DNA from: Paenibacillus riograndensis SBR5
Lineage (GTDB): Bacteria > Bacillota > Bacilli > Paenibacillales > Paenibacillaceae
Assembly (NCBI RefSeq): GCF_000981585.1
Contig: NZ_LN831776.1
Location: forward strand, 4,695,187-4,759,186
Direction of reading: 5' to 3'
Length of the DNA stretch: 64,000 nucleotides
Each line of letters starts with the position of its first letter. Position 1 is the first letter of the stretch. The position numbers were made by a program, and so were the translations under genes. Below are positions 46,463-57,002 of this stretch, in pieces. The notes below the pieces were generated by a model. It was not told where the DNA came from and ran no database searches. It saw only the letters and a list, made by a program, of their open reading frames with translations.

Positions 46463-47863
46463 TCAGAGAATATATTGACTTAAATCGCGGTCCTGTGCGA
46501 TTCCTGCCAATTTTTCACGCACATACTCCGGAGTGATGACCATCGTCTCTAAAGTCAGCTCCGGTGCTTCGAAAGATAGGTCTTCCAGCAGTTTCTCCAG
46601 AATAGTATGCAGTCTTCGCGCACCGATGTTCTCCATATTTTGGTTCACTGAGGCTGCAATCCGGGCAATTTCGTAAATCGCTTCTTTTTGGAACTGAACT
46701 TCAATATTTTCGGTTTGCAGCAAATTGACATATTGCTTCGTTAGCGCGTTTTCCGGTTCAGTCAGAATAGACACGAAATCCTCAAGCGTGAGGCTGCTCA
46801 ATTCTACGCGGATCGGAAACCGGCCTTGGAGCTCAGGGATCAGATCAGAGGGCTTTGCCACATGAAACGCCCCTGCGGCCATAAACAGCACGTAGTCCGT
46901 CTTCACAGGGCCGTATTTGGTCATTACCGTAGAGCCTTCGACAATAGGCAGAATATCACGCTGTACCCCTTCCCGCGATACATCCGGTCCGGAGCCCTTG
47001 CCTTGACTGGCTACTTTGTCAATCTCATCGATAAAAATAATCCCGGACTGCTCCGCACGAGCCACCGACTCCTGAATGACATCATCCATATCGATCAGCT
47101 TCGCCGCTTCATCCTGAATCAGCACTTTCCGGGCTTCCCTGATCGGAAGCTTGCGCTTCTTGGTCCGTTTGGGCAGCAGGCTGCCGAACATCTCCTGCAT
47201 GTTCATCCCCATCTGGTCATTGCCTTGGCCTGCGAACATATCCAGCATAGTAGGCGCAGTGTCTTCTACGTCGACCTCGATGATGTCATCCTCCAGCTGG
47301 CCAGCCAGCAGCTTGAACTTGACTCCGCGGCGGCGCTCGCTGAGGCTTCCATCTTCGGCATCATCTTTGGCATCCTCAGCTGCGTTATTGTTCCCGCCGA
47401 AGATCATTTCAAAAGGATTCCGCTGCGACTTATTTTTCGATCCCCCAGGCACCAAAATAGAGACGATACGTTCATTCGCCAGTTCTTCTGCGCGGTCTTT
47501 TACCTTTTCGGTCCGTTCCAGCTTCACCATACGAATGGAGGTTTCAACCAGATCGCGGACCATAGACTCCACATCCCGGCCCACATAGCCAACCTCAGTA
47601 AACTTGGTCGCCTCCACCTTAATGAACGGAGCATTTACCAGCTTGGCCAGACGACGGGCGATCTCGGTTTTGCCGACACCGGTCGGCCCGATCATCAGAA
47701 TATTCTTCGGAACAACCTCATCCCGCAGCTCCTCAGACAGCAGACTGCGGCGGTACCGGTTGCGGAGTGCGACAGCAACCGATTTCTTAGCCTGCTTCTG
47801 TCCTACAATATACTTGTCAAGCTCTGCTACGATTTGCCGGGGTGTAAGCGATTGATTGACCAT
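46463..47863 (-). CDS. hslU: ATP-dependent protease ATPase subunit HslU (ClpY)
   Basis: The 466-residue AAA+ unfoldase has Walker [19 protein letters not shown], the pore motif region [15 protein letters not shown], Walker [17 protein letters not shown], and the sensor region [12 protein letters not shown]. It feeds substrates to HslV. Its inserted I-domain (about 110-240) is Asp/Glu-rich. It lies 33 bp after hslV. Confidence 0.97.
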   Translation of the reverse strand: MVNQSLTPRQIVAELDKYIVGQKQAKKSVAVALRNRYRRSLLSEELRDEVVPKNILMIGPTGVGKTEIARRLAKLVNAPFIKVEATKFTEVGYVGRDVESMVRDLVETSIRMVKLERTEKVKDRAEELANERIVSILVPGGSKNKSQRNPFEMIFGGNNNAAEDAKDDAEDGSLSERRRGVKFKLLAGQLEDDIIEVDVEDTAPTMLDMFAGQGNDQMGMNMQEMFGSLLPKRTKKRKLPIREARKVLIQDEAAKLIDMDDVIQESVARAEQSGIIFIDEIDKVASQGKGSGPDVSREGVQRDILPIVEGSTVMTKYGPVKTDYVLFMAAGAFHVAKPSDLIPELQGRFPIRVELSSLTLEDFVSILTEPENALTKQYVNLLQTENIEVQFQKEAIYEIARIAASVNQNMENIGARRLHTILEKLLEDLSFEAPELTLETMVITPEYVREKLAGIAQDRDLSQYIL

Positions 47864-47896
47864 TGTGACTTCCTCCCTCTTTCTTGGGCACCGTGC

Positions 47897-48442
47897 CTAT
47901 AGTTGTTCAACGATAATATTGGAATTGGTATACACGCATATTTCGGAGGCAATCTGCAGCGCTTCTTTGGCGATCTCGGGCGCGCTCAGATTAGACGCGT
48001 GGCGTTTCAGCGCCCGTCCTGAGGCAAGCGCAAAATTACCGCCGGAACCGATGGCAAGCACATCATCGTCCGGTTCAATAATCTCCCCATTGCCGGAAAT
48101 CAGCAGCATGCCCTCTTTATCCATCACAATCATCAAGGCTTCCAGCTTGCGCAGAATGCGGTCCTGGCGCCAATCCTTGGCCAGCTCAACGGCTGCACGC
48201 TGCAGGTTGCCATGATGCTCTTCCAGCTTGCCCTCAAACTTCTCAAACAACGTAATCGCGTCAGCTACTGATCCCGCAAAACCGGCAATAACCTGTCCCC
48301 TGTACAGCCGGCGGACTTTTCTTGCTGTCGTCTTCATGATGACACTCTCACCGAATGTCACCTGGCCATCCCCGGCTATTGCCGCCTGGCCATTATGTCT
48401 CACCGCACAAATCGTAGTCGCATGAAAGCTAGGTAACATCAT
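47897..48442 (-). CDS. hslV: ATP-dependent protease peptidase subunit HslV (ClpQ)
   Basis: The 181-residue peptidase has the typical [31 protein letters not shown] and [15 protein letters not shown]. The active Thr is expected in FHATTICAV, so the sequence MMLPSFHA would be a short leader. In Bacillus ClpQ an N-terminal Ser is reported as nucleophile instead; here both a Ser and the Thr pair are present. AGGAGG lies eight bases before the first ATG. xerC, which precedes hslV in Bacillus, is absent. Confidence 0.96.
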   Translation of the reverse strand: MMLPSFHATTICAVRHNGQAAIAGDGQVTFGESVIMKTTARKVRRLYRGQVIAGFAGSVADAITLFEKFEGKLEEHHGNLQRAAVELAKDWRQDRILRKLEALMIVMDKEGMLLISGNGEIIEPDDDVLAIGSGGNFALASGRALKRHASNLSAPEIAKEALQIASEICVYTNSNIIVEQL

Positions 48443-48465
48443 TTACGCAACCTCCTAAAAGTGTT

Positions 48466-48569
48466 GCAGCGCAACTCCTTAAAATATCCTCTTACAAAAC
48501 TTTAGTGGAAAGCAAACCCTTAAGTTTTGCGGGCGCTGCTGCCTTGAATTATCTACGTACAAAACTCAG
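48466..48569. repeat. Imperfect repeats in the trmFO-hslV gap
   Basis: Two segments of about 37 bases (48470-48505 and 48534-48569), each ending in TACAAAACT, align in the same orientation at roughly 70 to 75 percent identity by eye. An inverted CAAAACTT/AAGTTTTG pair lies in and between them. This is the 193-bp gap where Bacillus carries xerC. It may be a remnant or a dispersed repeat. Confidence 0.4.
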
Positions 48570-48635
48570 TTTGGAAGCATACATTCACTTCTGCAAGGGT
48601 TACGCACCATTGTAGCGGTTTGCACCAGAACCAGC

Positions 48636-49994
48636 CTATACTGTCGTCTGTCCAGCATTCTCGGGTTCCTTATAGGCAAGGCCGGTACGTGCTGCAAAAC
48701 CGGCAAGGCTGTCCAGGGCACGATGAGCAAGCAGCTCATTTTTTTCTTTTTTACTGCGGATTCTTTGCTCCGGCTTCGGCAGCAGGCCAAAATTGGCATT
48801 CATCGGCTGGAAATGTTCCGGGTCAGCAGACGTGATGTAAGCAGGCATGCTGCCCAGCACCGTATCCTGCGGGAAGATAAGCCCTTCCTCTCCAAGCGCT
48901 GCTCTCGCGGCGTTCATGCCCGCAATCAGCCCGGACGCTGCGGACTCGACGTAACCTTCAACCCCGGTCATCTGACCGGCAAAAAACAGTCTTTCCCGGC
49001 CCTTCATTTGATAGGTGGGATGCAGAAGCTTCGGAGAATTAATAAATGTATTGCGGTGCATTACCCCATAGCGGACATATTCGGCATTCTCCAGGCCGGG
49101 AATCAGTGAAAATACCCGTTTCTGCTCGCCCCATTTCAGATGTGTCTGAAAGCCAACCAGATTATACAGGGTTCCCGCAGCATTATCCTGCCGCAGCTGC
49201 ACAACCGCGTAAGGCAGCTTGCCGGTATGGGGATTCATCAGCCCCACCGGCTTCATCGGTCCGAACAAAGCGGTCTGCTTGCCGCGCTTCATCATGATTT
49301 CAATGGGCATGCAGCCCTCAAAATAAATCTCTTTCTCAAAATCTTTGAGTGCAGCCGTCTCGGCTGAGATCAGTGCATCATAAAAACGGTCAAACTCCTC
49401 TTCCGTCATCGGACAGTTCAGGTAAGCTGCTTCACCCTTGTCATAACGGGAGGCCAGATAGACTTTGTTCATGTCAATGCTGTCTTTCTCCACGATAGGA
49501 GCGGCAGCATCATAGAAGTAAAAATACTCCTCACCAAGCAGGCCCTTGATCTCAGCCGATAACGAAGGGGATGTCAGCGGACCGGTGGCAATGACAACAA
49601 TCCCTTCCTCCGGTATATGCGTGAGTTCTTCATTTATGACTTCCACCAGGGGATGATTATGCAGGGTAGAGGTAATTTCACCGGAAAACCCGTCACGGTC
49701 CACGGCAAGCGCACCACCTGCGGGAACCGCATGGCGGTCAGCCGCACCGAGCACCAGCGAATTCAAACGCCGCATCTCTTCCTTCAGCACTCCCACCGCA
49801 TTACCCAGTCCGTTGGCGCGCAGCGAATTACTGCACACCAGCTCGGCAAATTGATTGGTATGGTGCGCTGGTGTCTTCACGACGGGTCTCATTTCATAGA
49901 GTCTTACCGGGACTCCGCGCGAAGCAATCTGCCAGGCCGCTTCACTGCCTGCAAGCCCGGCTCCTATTACTGTAACCTTAGCTGTATCAGTCAA
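48636..49994 (-). CDS. trmFO: Methylenetetrahydrofolate-tRNA-(uracil-5-)-methyltransferase TrmFO
   Basis: The 452-residue flavoprotein makes ribothymidine at position 54 of tRNA using methylene-THF. It shows the FAD motif [16 protein letters not shown], then [36 protein letters not shown] and [19 protein letters not shown]. An ATG eight codons upstream is in frame, but GGAGG eight bases before TTG (49992-49994) supports the shorter form. It lies 24 bp after topA. Confidence 0.96.
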   Translation of the reverse strand: MTDTAKVTVIGAGLAGSEAAWQIASRGVPVRLYEMRPVVKTPAHHTNQFAELVCSNSLRANGLGNAVGVLKEEMRRLNSLVLGAADRHAVPAGGALAVDRDGFSGEITSTLHNHPLVEVINEELTHIPEEGIVVIATGPLTSPSLSAEIKGLLGEEYFYFYDAAAPIVEKDSIDMNKVYLASRYDKGEAAYLNCPMTEEEFDRFYDALISAETAALKDFEKEIYFEGCMPIEIMMKRGKQTALFGPMKPVGLMNPHTGKLPYAVVQLRQDNAAGTLYNLVGFQTHLKWGEQKRVFSLIPGLENAEYVRYGVMHRNTFINSPKLLHPTYQMKGRERLFFAGQMTGVEGYVESAASGLIAGMNAARAALGEEGLIFPQDTVLGSMPAYITSADPEHFQPMNANFGLLPKPEQRIRSKKEKNELLAHRALDSLAGFAARTGLAYKEPENAGQTTV

Positions 49995-50018
49995 TTTCCT
50001 TTCCTCCTGTAGAGACAT

Positions 50019-52115
50019 TTATTCTGCCAGTTCTTCGCCCTCAAGCACTGCCTCCGTGTGATCGCAAGAGGTGCACTGCAGCTTCGTTCCCTGCTTGCTG
50101 CGCTTCTCTATCATCCAGGAGCCGCAGACCGGACATGGTTTGACGGATGGTCTGTCCCATGATACAAAATCACAGCCGGGATACTGGTCACATCCGTAAA
50201 AAACACGGCCTTTCTTGCTGCGGCGCTCCACAACCTTGCCTTCATGGCATTTCGGGCAGCTCACGCCAATATCCTTGACAATCGGCTTGGTATTCCGGCA
50301 ATCGGGAAATCCGGAGCATGCCAGGAATTTACCGAACCGTCCCAGCTTATATACCATAGGCTTGCCGCATTTTTCGCACATTTCATCCGAAACTTCATCT
50401 TCAATTTCGATTTCTTTCATTTCTTCTTCAGCAAAGACCAGCCGCTTCTCAAAGGACGTGTAAAATTCAGCTAAAACTTTCACCCAATCTTCTTCGCCAT
50501 CCTCCACATGGTCCAGATCATCTTCCATATGCGCTGTAAATTCCACATCCAGAATCTCCGGGAAAAACTGCTCCATCTGCTCAATGATCAGCTCTCCAAG
50601 CTCGGTCGGCATAAATTTCTTTTCTTCAATGGCCACATACCCGCGTTTCTGGATGGTTTCGAGTGTCGGGGCATACGTACTTGGACGGCCTATGCCGAGC
50701 TCTTCCAGCGTCTTCACCAGACGTGCCTCAGTATAGCGCGGAGGCGGCTGCGTGAAATGCTGCTTCGGCTCAATTTCCTGCTTCTTCAGGTCATCGCCCG
50801 CCTGGAGCGGCGGCAGGAACTTTTCTTCATCCGTTGTACCGTCATCATTGCCTTCAACATAAACCTTCATAAAACCCGGAAAAGAGACCTTGGAGCCCAC
50901 GGCTCTGAAGACAGCTGTGCCCGCAGTGATATCTACCGAGAGTGTATCAAGAACTGCTGAAGACATCTGGCTGGATACGAACCGTTCCCAGATCAGCTTA
51001 TACAGCCGGAATTGGTCACGGCTCATGAATTCTTTGACCATCTCAGGTTCACGAAGTGCGGAGGTAGGACGGATGGCTTCATGCGCATCCTGGGCTCCGG
51101 CGGCCTTCTTGGAATACTGGCGGGGCGACTCGGGCACAAACTTCTCACCGTATTTCGCCAGAATCAGTTCCTTGGCTTCTTCCTGCGCAGTCGCGGACAG
51201 CCGGGTGGAGTCAGTACGCATATAAGTGATCAAACCCACGGTTCCCTCTTTGCCCAGTTCAACGCCCTCATAGAGCTGCTGTGCGACAGACATGGTTTTG
51301 GCGGCACGGAAGCCCAGCTTGCGTGCTGCCTCCTGCTGCAGGGAGCTGGTTGTGAAGGGAGCCGAAGGATGGCGCTGCCTCTCCTTCTCTTTGACTTCAC
51401 TCACCTTGAACGCAGCATCTTTAATGGCATCCAGCACTTCTTTTACATCATTTTCGTTTCCGAGCTCTTTCTTCTCCCCATTGAGCTTGTGGAACTTGGC
51501 TTCGAACAGTGCATCCCGGATGCCTAGCTTTGCAGTAATGCTCCAATATTCCGTTGGAACAAAAGCCGAAATTTCATTCTCGCGGTCCATAATAATCTTC
51601 ACGGCAACAGACTGCACACGGCCGGCTGACAAACCTTTTTTGACTTTCTTCCATAATAGCGGACTGATCTTGTAGCCGACCAGACGATCCAGTATCCGGC
51701 GGGCCTGCTGCGCGTTCACCAGATCCATATTAATTTTCCGCGGGGTCTTGAAGGCATCCTTCACTGCCTGCTTCGTGATCTCATTAAAAACGACCCGGCA
51801 TTCCTCTGAGTTGTCCAGATCCAGCGCATGTGCCAGATGCCAGGCAATCGCTTCACCTTCGCGGTCCGGGTCAGCCGCCAGATAGACTTTTTTCACTTTT
51901 TTGCTGGCATCTTTGAGCTCTTTCAGAATAGAGCCCTTGCCGCGGATCGTAATATACTTGGGACTGAAATCATTCTCTACTTCTACCCCGATCTGACTTT
52001 TCGGCAAATCTCTGATATGTCCCATTGAAGCCTTTACGATATATTTACTGCCTAAATATTTGCCAATTGTCTTCGCTTTTGCCGGCGATTCGACAATAAC
52101 CAGCGCATCCGCCAT
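50019..52115 (-). CDS. topA: DNA topoisomerase I
   Basis: The 698-residue type IA enzyme relaxes negative supercoils. It has the TOPRIM start ([19 protein letters not shown]), the acidic [14 protein letters not shown], the active tyrosine in [15 protein letters not shown], and three C-terminal zinc fingers (CEKCGKP..., CPKCHEGK..., CPVCGSWM...). It lies between dprA and trmFO as in Bacillus. Confidence 0.98.
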   Translation of the reverse strand: MADALVIVESPAKAKTIGKYLGSKYIVKASMGHIRDLPKSQIGVEVENDFSPKYITIRGKGSILKELKDASKKVKKVYLAADPDREGEAIAWHLAHALDLDNSEECRVVFNEITKQAVKDAFKTPRKINMDLVNAQQARRILDRLVGYKISPLLWKKVKKGLSAGRVQSVAVKIIMDRENEISAFVPTEYWSITAKLGIRDALFEAKFHKLNGEKKELGNENDVKEVLDAIKDAAFKVSEVKEKERQRHPSAPFTTSSLQQEAARKLGFRAAKTMSVAQQLYEGVELGKEGTVGLITYMRTDSTRLSATAQEEAKELILAKYGEKFVPESPRQYSKKAAGAQDAHEAIRPTSALREPEMVKEFMSRDQFRLYKLIWERFVSSQMSSAVLDTLSVDITAGTAVFRAVGSKVSFPGFMKVYVEGNDDGTTDEEKFLPPLQAGDDLKKQEIEPKQHFTQPPPRYTEARLVKTLEELGIGRPSTYAPTLETIQKRGYVAIEEKKFMPTELGELIIEQMEQFFPEILDVEFTAHMEDDLDHVEDGEEDWVKVLAEFYTSFEKRLVFAEEEMKEIEIEDEVSDEMCEKCGKPMVYKLGRFGKFLACSGFPDCRNTKPIVKDIGVSCPKCHEGKVVERRSKKGRVFYGCDQYPGCDFVSWDRPSVKPCPVCGSWMIEKRSKQGTKLQCTSCDHTEAVLEGEELAE

Positions 52116-52147
52116 AGGTTGTTCCTCCTAAAAGTGATCCTTCTATA

Positions 52148-53266
52148 TTAAATTACCTTATAAATTGCCCCTGGTAATTGTGATACCGCTTTTTTTATGA
52201 TTAAAGATAACAGAACTGAATGCAAATGTCCAAAATCCCATCCCGTCCTGAGCAGCAGCTCATCCAGTGTAAAAGGGCCTTGATGCAGTATATGGTATAG
52301 GTGAGACTCCTCACTTGTCAATTTCTTTTCCCTAAACCCGTCCTCTTCCCGGGTGGCTTCAGAGGTATTTCCACCTTGATTTGCAGCCTTCGCAGGCAGG
52401 TATGACCGGTATTCTTCAATAATATCCGCAGCTCCGGTTACGAGCTTTGCTCCTTGTTTTATCAGATCAAGCGCTCCCCGGCTTTTGGGTGAAGTAATCG
52501 GTCCCGGTATGGCGAACACATCCCTTCCTGCCTCTAATGCAGCATCGGCGGTGATCAGAGACCCGCTCCGTGTATCCGCCTCAACCACAAGCGTGCCCAG
52601 GGTGAGGCCGGCGATGATCCGGTTGCGCCGGGGGAACAGCCCCGGATGGCTTTTGGTGCCCAGAGGATACTCGCTGATTACCAGCCCTTGACGTGAAATC
52701 TGCTGCTCCAGCGCCCTGTTCTCAGGCGGGTATACCCTGTCGAGACCTGTCGCAACAACGGCAATGGTCCCGCCGGCATTTTTGAGAGCAGCTTCATGGC
52801 AGACACTGTCAATTCCTCTGGCCAGGCCGCTCACGACTGTGAGACCCGCCGCACTCAATTCCATGGCCAGCATTTCCCCTGCCTTGCGTCCATAGGCTGT
52901 CGGCATCCGGGTCCCAACCATCGCGACCGCAGGGCGGCTCGCCAGCTCCAGACGGCCCCTGTAATACAATACCCACGGGGGCTCTAGTGATTCTTTTAAT
53001 AATTCAGGATAATCTTCATCGAGCAAAGTTACCACTGCTACACCGCTTTCCTTCATTAAATTGCAGCGTGTATAAATCCACTCCGGATTAAAACCAGCAG
53101 CCAGCCAATGAGCAATTTTCGCATTTATTCCCAATCTCCCCCAATCCTCAGAACTACAGAAAAATGCATTTTCCGTCAAAAGTCCCTCCCGGCATATTCT
53201 GTCGATCGTTTTCCAGCCGATTCCCTCTACTTCATTGAATCCGATCAGCAGTTCGCGTGTTTCCAT
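52148..53266 (-). CDS. dprA: DNA processing protein DprA (Smf)
   Basis: The 372-residue protein loads RecA onto incoming single-stranded DNA in transformation. It has a SAM-like N-terminus, the Rossmann core (MVGTRMPTAYGRKAGEMLA, VVSGLARGIDSVCHEAAL, SGSLITADAALEAGRDVFAI), and a C-terminal winged helix (GPFTLDELLLRTGWDFGHLH). AAGGGAGAG before the ATG at 53266 rejects the longer frame starting at 53305. Confidence 0.96.
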   Translation of the reverse strand: METRELLIGFNEVEGIGWKTIDRICREGLLTENAFFCSSEDWGRLGINAKIAHWLAAGFNPEWIYTRCNLMKESGVAVVTLLDEDYPELLKESLEPPWVLYYRGRLELASRPAVAMVGTRMPTAYGRKAGEMLAMELSAAGLTVVSGLARGIDSVCHEAALKNAGGTIAVVATGLDRVYPPENRALEQQISRQGLVISEYPLGTKSHPGLFPRRNRIIAGLTLGTLVVEADTRSGSLITADAALEAGRDVFAIPGPITSPKSRGALDLIKQGAKLVTGAADIIEEYRSYLPAKAANQGGNTSEATREEDGFREKKLTSEESHLYHILHQGPFTLDELLLRTGWDFGHLHSVLLSLIIKKAVSQLPGAIYKVI

Positions 53267-53303
53267 ATGTACTCTCTCCCTTCTAAAAAAATGGCTGAAC
53301 GCC

Positions 53304-53348
53304 AAAAAAGCAACCTATTATCCCCATAAAGAGGACAAAAGGTTGCTT
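53304..53348 (-). terminator. Strong terminator after sucCD, also in the dprA leader
   Basis: AAGCAACCT (53308-53316) pairs perfectly with AGGTTGCTT (53340-53348), and the minus strand continues TTTTTTGG. It should end the sucCD transcript. A TATAAT lies about 30 bp upstream of it without a clear -35, so if dprA starts there this would act as an attenuator. Confidence 0.85.
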
Positions 53349-53398
53349 ACCTTATAAGCTGATTATACCTAATTTGGACGCAATTGTATTGTGAATGT

Positions 53399-54328
53399 TC
53401 AATGAGTCGTAAAAGCGTTCAGAATTCCGCGTTCTTCCAGCACCTTGACAAGGGTTGTGCCCATTTCGGCAGGAGTAGGCGCCACTTTGATTCCGCAGGA
53501 TTCCAGCACCGCGATCTTCTCACTCGCTGTCCCTTTTCCTCCGGATATGATGGCCCCGGCATGACCCATCCGCTTGCCCGGAGGTGCGGTTACTCCGCCA
53601 ATAAAGCCGACAACCGGCTTGGTCATATTTTCCTTGATCCATTCAGCCGCTTCTTCTTCCGCAGTACCGCCAATTTCCCCGATCATGATCACGGCTTTGG
53701 TTCCCGGATCTTCATTAAACAGCTTCAGAATATCGATAAACTCCGAGCCTTTTACCGGGTCACCGCCGATACCGACCGCTGAAGACTGCCCGATTCCGCG
53801 CTCAGTGAGCTGATGAACCGCCTCATAGGTCAGCGTTCCGCTGCGGGATACGACGCCCACATAACCAGGCATATGAATATACCCCGGCATGATGCCTATT
53901 TTGCACTCGCCGGGTGTGATAACCCCAGGACAGTTAGGCCCGATCAGCACGGTAGAACGCCCTTCCATAAAGCGGGAGACCTTCACCATATCCAATACGG
54001 GGATTCCTTCAGTGATACAAATCACCAGTTCAAGACCGGCATCCACTGCCTCCATGATGGAGTCTGCGGCAAAAGCCGGCGGGACATAAATTACGCTTGC
54101 TGTCGCACCCGTAGCCGCTTTGGCCGCCACCACAGTATCAAATACAGGCAGACTGACCTCGCTGCCATTCTCCAAAGTAATGTTTACAGTAGTTCCGCCT
54201 TTGCCGGGAGTAACCCCGCCTACCATCTGCGTCCCGTAATCCAAAGCTCCTTTGGTATGGAACAAGCCGGTAGAGCCCGTGATCCCTTGCGTGATTACCT
54301 TCGTATTTTTATCTACAAGAATGCTCAT
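53399..54328 (-). CDS. sucD: Succinyl-CoA synthetase alpha subunit
   Basis: The 309-residue subunit binds CoA and carries the phosphorylated histidine (near [17 protein letters not shown]). It also shows [20 protein letters not shown] at the start and [18 protein letters not shown]. The alpha-beta enzyme makes ATP or GTP from succinyl-CoA in the TCA cycle. It lies 31 bp after sucC. Confidence 0.98.
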   Translation of the reverse strand: MSILVDKNTKVITQGITGSTGLFHTKGALDYGTQMVGGVTPGKGGTTVNITLENGSEVSLPVFDTVVAAKAATGATASVIYVPPAFAADSIMEAVDAGLELVICITEGIPVLDMVKVSRFMEGRSTVLIGPNCPGVITPGECKIGIMPGYIHMPGYVGVVSRSGTLTYEAVHQLTERGIGQSSAVGIGGDPVKGSEFIDILKLFNEDPGTKAVIMIGEIGGTAEEEAAEWIKENMTKPVVGFIGGVTAPPGKRMGHAGAIISGGKGTASEKIAVLESCGIKVAPTPAEMGTTLVKVLEERGILNAFTTH

Positions 54329-54359
54329 GCTTTAGTCACATCCCTACTTAATTTGGTGG

Positions 54360-55517
54360 TTACACAAGAGCGACAATCTTACGGGCCCCGTCCGCCATTG
54401 AGTCCGCAGCAACAATATTCAGCCCCGAACCGGCAAGAATCTCTTTGCCCAGCGCAACATTGGTGCCCTCAAGACGTACAACCAGCGGTTTGGTCAGACC
54501 AAGCTGTCTGGCAGCTTCCACGACACCGCTCGCAATGACATCACAGCGCATGATCCCGCCGAAAATATTGACGAATATACCATTTACCTTGTCATCGGAC
54601 AAAATAATTTTGAAAGCCTCGGTAACTTTCTCAGTCGTGGCACCGCCCCCTACATCCAGGAAGTTGGCCGGCTCGCCGCCGTAATATTTGATGATATCCA
54701 TTGTAGCCATGGCCAGACCGGCACCGTTCACCATGCAGCCGATGTTCCCGTCAAGGGCGATGTAGCTGAGATCGAATTTGGATGCTTCAATCTCTTTTAC
54801 ATCCTCTTCATCGAGATCGCGCAGCTCCAGAATATCCTTATGCCGGAACAGTGCATTGGAATCGAAATTCAGCTTGGCATCCAATGCCATAACGTTTCCA
54901 TCCCCGGTCACAACCAGCGGGTTAATTTCGGCAATGGAGCAATCCTTATCCACAAAAGCTAAATAGAGCGCTTGCATGAACTTTACTGCTTTATTCACCA
55001 GCTCCGTGGGGATCGCAATGCTGTACGCCAGTTTACGGGCTTGAAAGGTCTGCAGTCCTACTGCAGGATCAATAATTTCCTTGAAAATCTTCTCCGGATG
55101 CGTTGCCGCTACCTCTTCAATCTCCGTTCCGCCTTCCTCCGAAGCCATCATCACCACACGCCCGGAGCCACGGTCGACAACAAGTCCGATGTAGTATTCC
55201 TTAACAATCTGGCAGCCTTCTTCAATGAGAAGCCGTTTCACAACTTTCCCTTCCGGACCGGTCTGATGGGTAATCAGCGTCTTTCCGAGAATCTCCTCAG
55301 CATACGCCCGGACCTCTTCGCTTGATTTGGCGACCTTCACGCCTCCGGCCTTACCGCGCCCGCCAGCATGAATCTGCGCTTTTACCACTACCACCGGGGT
55401 CCCCAGCGATGCTGCGGCTTCCACCGCTTCCTCCACTGTATAAGCTACTTTTCCGTTCGGTACGGCGACGCCGTACTTCTTAAGTACTTCTTTTCCCTGA
55501 TACTCGTGGATATTCAT
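54360..55517 (-). CDS. sucC: Succinyl-CoA synthetase beta subunit
   Basis: The 385-residue ATP-grasp subunit begins [17 protein letters not shown] and has [33 protein letters not shown] and the hinge region [19 protein letters not shown]. It forms the succinate and nucleotide sites. It follows a leader of about 230 bp with a cre-like site at the promoter. Confidence 0.98.
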   Translation of the reverse strand: MNIHEYQGKEVLKKYGVAVPNGKVAYTVEEAVEAAASLGTPVVVVKAQIHAGGRGKAGGVKVAKSSEEVRAYAEEILGKTLITHQTGPEGKVVKRLLIEEGCQIVKEYYIGLVVDRGSGRVVMMASEEGGTEIEEVAATHPEKIFKEIIDPAVGLQTFQARKLAYSIAIPTELVNKAVKFMQALYLAFVDKDCSIAEINPLVVTGDGNVMALDAKLNFDSNALFRHKDILELRDLDEEDVKEIEASKFDLSYIALDGNIGCMVNGAGLAMATMDIIKYYGGEPANFLDVGGGATTEKVTEAFKIILSDDKVNGIFVNIFGGIMRCDVIASGVVEAARQLGLTKPLVVRLEGTNVALGKEILAGSGLNIVAADSMADGARKIVALV

Positions 55518-55754
55518 ACCGGAAGCCTCCTAAAGTATTGCGGTGGCGATGCAGGCAGCCTGCTGCCAATCCGCTTTCCGTTTTGATTGTCCAAAGCCGG
55601 GTCCAGACCGGTAAAACGAGCAATATCCCGGTCCATACAGAATACCCATGCCGCATGATCCTGACAACGGCACAGGTTTCTGTCCATGGCATCCGGGGAC
55701 GAAATAGCGGAGTGAACCGATTTCTGCCCAGAGCCATAATATGAAACCCAGAAT

Positions 55755-55783
55755 ATTGTAACATGTTTTAAAAACGCTTTCCT
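55755..55783 (-). promoter_or_regulatory. Candidate sucCD promoter (extended -10)
   Basis: TGTTACAAT gives an extended -10 (TACAAT at 55755-55760) reading toward sucC. The -35 position at 17 bases is AGGAAA, a poor match, as often found with extended -10 promoters. The cre-like site overlaps the spacer. Confidence 0.5.
55769..55782 (-). promoter_or_regulatory. cre-like site (CcpA operator) at the sucC promoter
   Basis: The minus strand GGAAAGCGTTTTTA matches the ideal cre TGAAAGCGTTTTCA at 12 of 14 bases, with the central AAAGCGTTTT intact. It overlaps the -35 and spacer of the sucC promoter, a position fit for carbon catabolite repression of the TCA cycle. Confidence 0.6.
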
Positions 55784-55867
55784 TAAAAACTTTCACGATT
55801 TATACATACATTTTCGCTTGATTTCATGCCGAAATGCGAACGATTGCATTGACTTTACTCAAACAAG

Positions 55868-56332
55868 CTATTTCGCAGTGTGGGCATTGGCTTCATGAAC
55901 ACGGGCAAGCAGGTCCTTGAATTGGCCCAGCAGACCAACAAATTCATCTGCCGAGAGCATAGTTCCTTCCGCCATTTTGCCCGGGATACACGCCGCTTCA
56001 CTCTTCAGCGCCCTTCCCTGTTCGGTCAGTGAGATCAACACCTTCCGCTCGTCCTGAAGCGACCGTTCGCGGAGAATCAGACCGGCGGCCTGCAGTCTTT
56101 TCAGCAGTGGTGTTAATGTACCCGAGTCTAAAAAAAGCGCCTCACCCAGTTCTTTAACCGTACACTGGTTTCTTTCCCAAAGCACAAGCATTACAAGGTA
56201 TTGGGAATACGTAAGGCCAATCTTGTCCAGATGAGGCTGGTACAGCTTCGTAAATTCACGGGAACAGGCATAAATCGTAAAGCACAATTGATTTTCAAGC
56301 AGCAGTTCAGGGGTCGTATTTGTCTCTTGCAT
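55868..56332 (-). CDS. ohrR: Organic peroxide-sensing repressor OhrR (MarR family)
   Basis: The 154-residue winged-helix protein has the peroxide-sensing cysteine (Cys17 in [20 protein letters not shown]) and the DNA-binding part [20 protein letters not shown] with the wing [13 protein letters not shown]. Oxidation of the cysteine by organic peroxides releases it from DNA. It is divergent from ohr, its expected target. Confidence 0.95.
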   Translation of the reverse strand: MQETNTTPELLLENQLCFTIYACSREFTKLYQPHLDKIGLTYSQYLVMLVLWERNQCTVKELGEALFLDSGTLTPLLKRLQAAGLILRERSLQDERKVLISLTEQGRALKSEAACIPGKMAEGTMLSADEFVGLLGQFKDLLARVHEANAHTAK

Positions 56333-56407
56333 ATCATATTCACCTGCCTTTATAACATTATTTTATCACAATTCCTGTATAATATCATGTTAATAGCGAA
56401 AAATATA

Positions 56408-56450
56408 TTGACTATTATTTTATTTGTGTTAAATTAAATTGTGTACAATA
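56408..56450 (+). promoter_or_regulatory. ohr promoter with candidate OhrR operator
   Basis: TTGACT (56408-56413) and TAAATT (56430-56435) are 16 bases apart. AATTGT-GT-ACAATA (56437-56450) is an inverted repeat resembling half-sites of known OhrR operators (TACAATT/AATTGTA). It lies at the expected start of transcription, so binding would block ohr. Confidence 0.45.
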
Positions 56451-56479
56451 CATTAACGAATGAACGGGAGCGAATCATA

Positions 56480-56908
56480 ATGATGACTATTCAACAGAAA
56501 ATGTACGAAACCACAGTAAAAGCAGTAGGCGGAAGAAGCGGCTACATCGAATCCGAGAGCCCGCAATTGAACCTTACCATCAGTACCCCACGGGAAATGG
56601 GCGGCGCTGGCGGAGAAGGCACCAACCCTGAGCAGCTGTTTGCAGCCGGTTATTCCGCTTGCTTCGACAGTGCGCTGAATATGGTCGCCCGCATGGGTAA
56701 AGTAAAAATTGAAGGCAGTGAAGTAACGGCTACTGTAAGCTTCGGTAAAGTTGAGGATGGCGGATTCGGCATCGCCGTGAAGCTTGATGTCCTGGTCAAA
56801 GGCGTTGACAAGGAAACCGCAGCCCGCTTGGTGGAAGCTGCCCACGGGGCATGTCCTTACTCCCGTGCAACCCGCGGAAATATTGTGGTCGAGTTGAATG
56901 TGCTGTAA
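56480..56908 (+). CDS. ohr: Organic hydroperoxide resistance peroxidase Ohr
   Basis: The 142-residue OsmC/Ohr-family enzyme reduces organic hydroperoxides with two cysteines: Cys61 in FAAGYSACFDSALN and Cys125 in AAHGACPYSRATRGN. GGGAGCG lies before paired ATG codons (56480 or 56483); a longer frame from 56441 runs through the operator and is rejected. It is the only plus-strand gene in the window. Confidence 0.96.
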   Translation: MMTIQQKMYETTVKAVGGRSGYIESESPQLNLTISTPREMGGAGGEGTNPEQLFAAGYSACFDSALNMVARMGKVKIEGSEVTATVSFGKVEDGGFGIAVKLDVLVKGVDKETAARLVEAAHGACPYSRATRGNIVVELNVL

Positions 56909-56940
56909 GGTAGCTTGCTGCACATCTCGTTAACATAACG

Positions 56941-56973
56941 CAAGCCGCCCGGCTTTGACGGGCGGCTTGTTTG
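56941..56973 (+). terminator. Terminator of ohr
   Basis: CAAGCCGCCCG (56941-56951) pairs perfectly with CGGGCGGCTTG (56959-56969), followed by TTTGG. It lies between the converging ohr and comM ends and may act in both directions. Confidence 0.8.
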
Positions 56974-57002
56974 GCCGGATACAATATGCCGGTTCCGCAT
57001 AT

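Larger units (their letters stand above)
55518..55867. other. 350-bp gap between ohrR and sucC (sucC promoter and long leader)
   Basis: The sucC promoter candidate and cre-like site lie at 55755-55782, leaving about 230 bp of leader before the sucC start. Short open frames on the minus strand here lack ribosome binding sites and are not called. A hairpin (TTCGC-ATTTC...GAAAT...GCGAA) lies near 55820-55850 between ohrR and the promoter, without a T-run. AGGAGG precedes sucC. Confidence 0.65.

Noticed and set aside
55480..55796. Two short minus-strand frames (94 and 88 residues) in the sucC leader
   Set aside because: No ribosome binding site, starts upstream of the likely promoter start, and no recognisable protein pattern.
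56441..56479. Longer ohr frame starting at 56441
   Set aside because: The extra codons overlap the promoter and operator, and the ribosome binding site is next to 56480.
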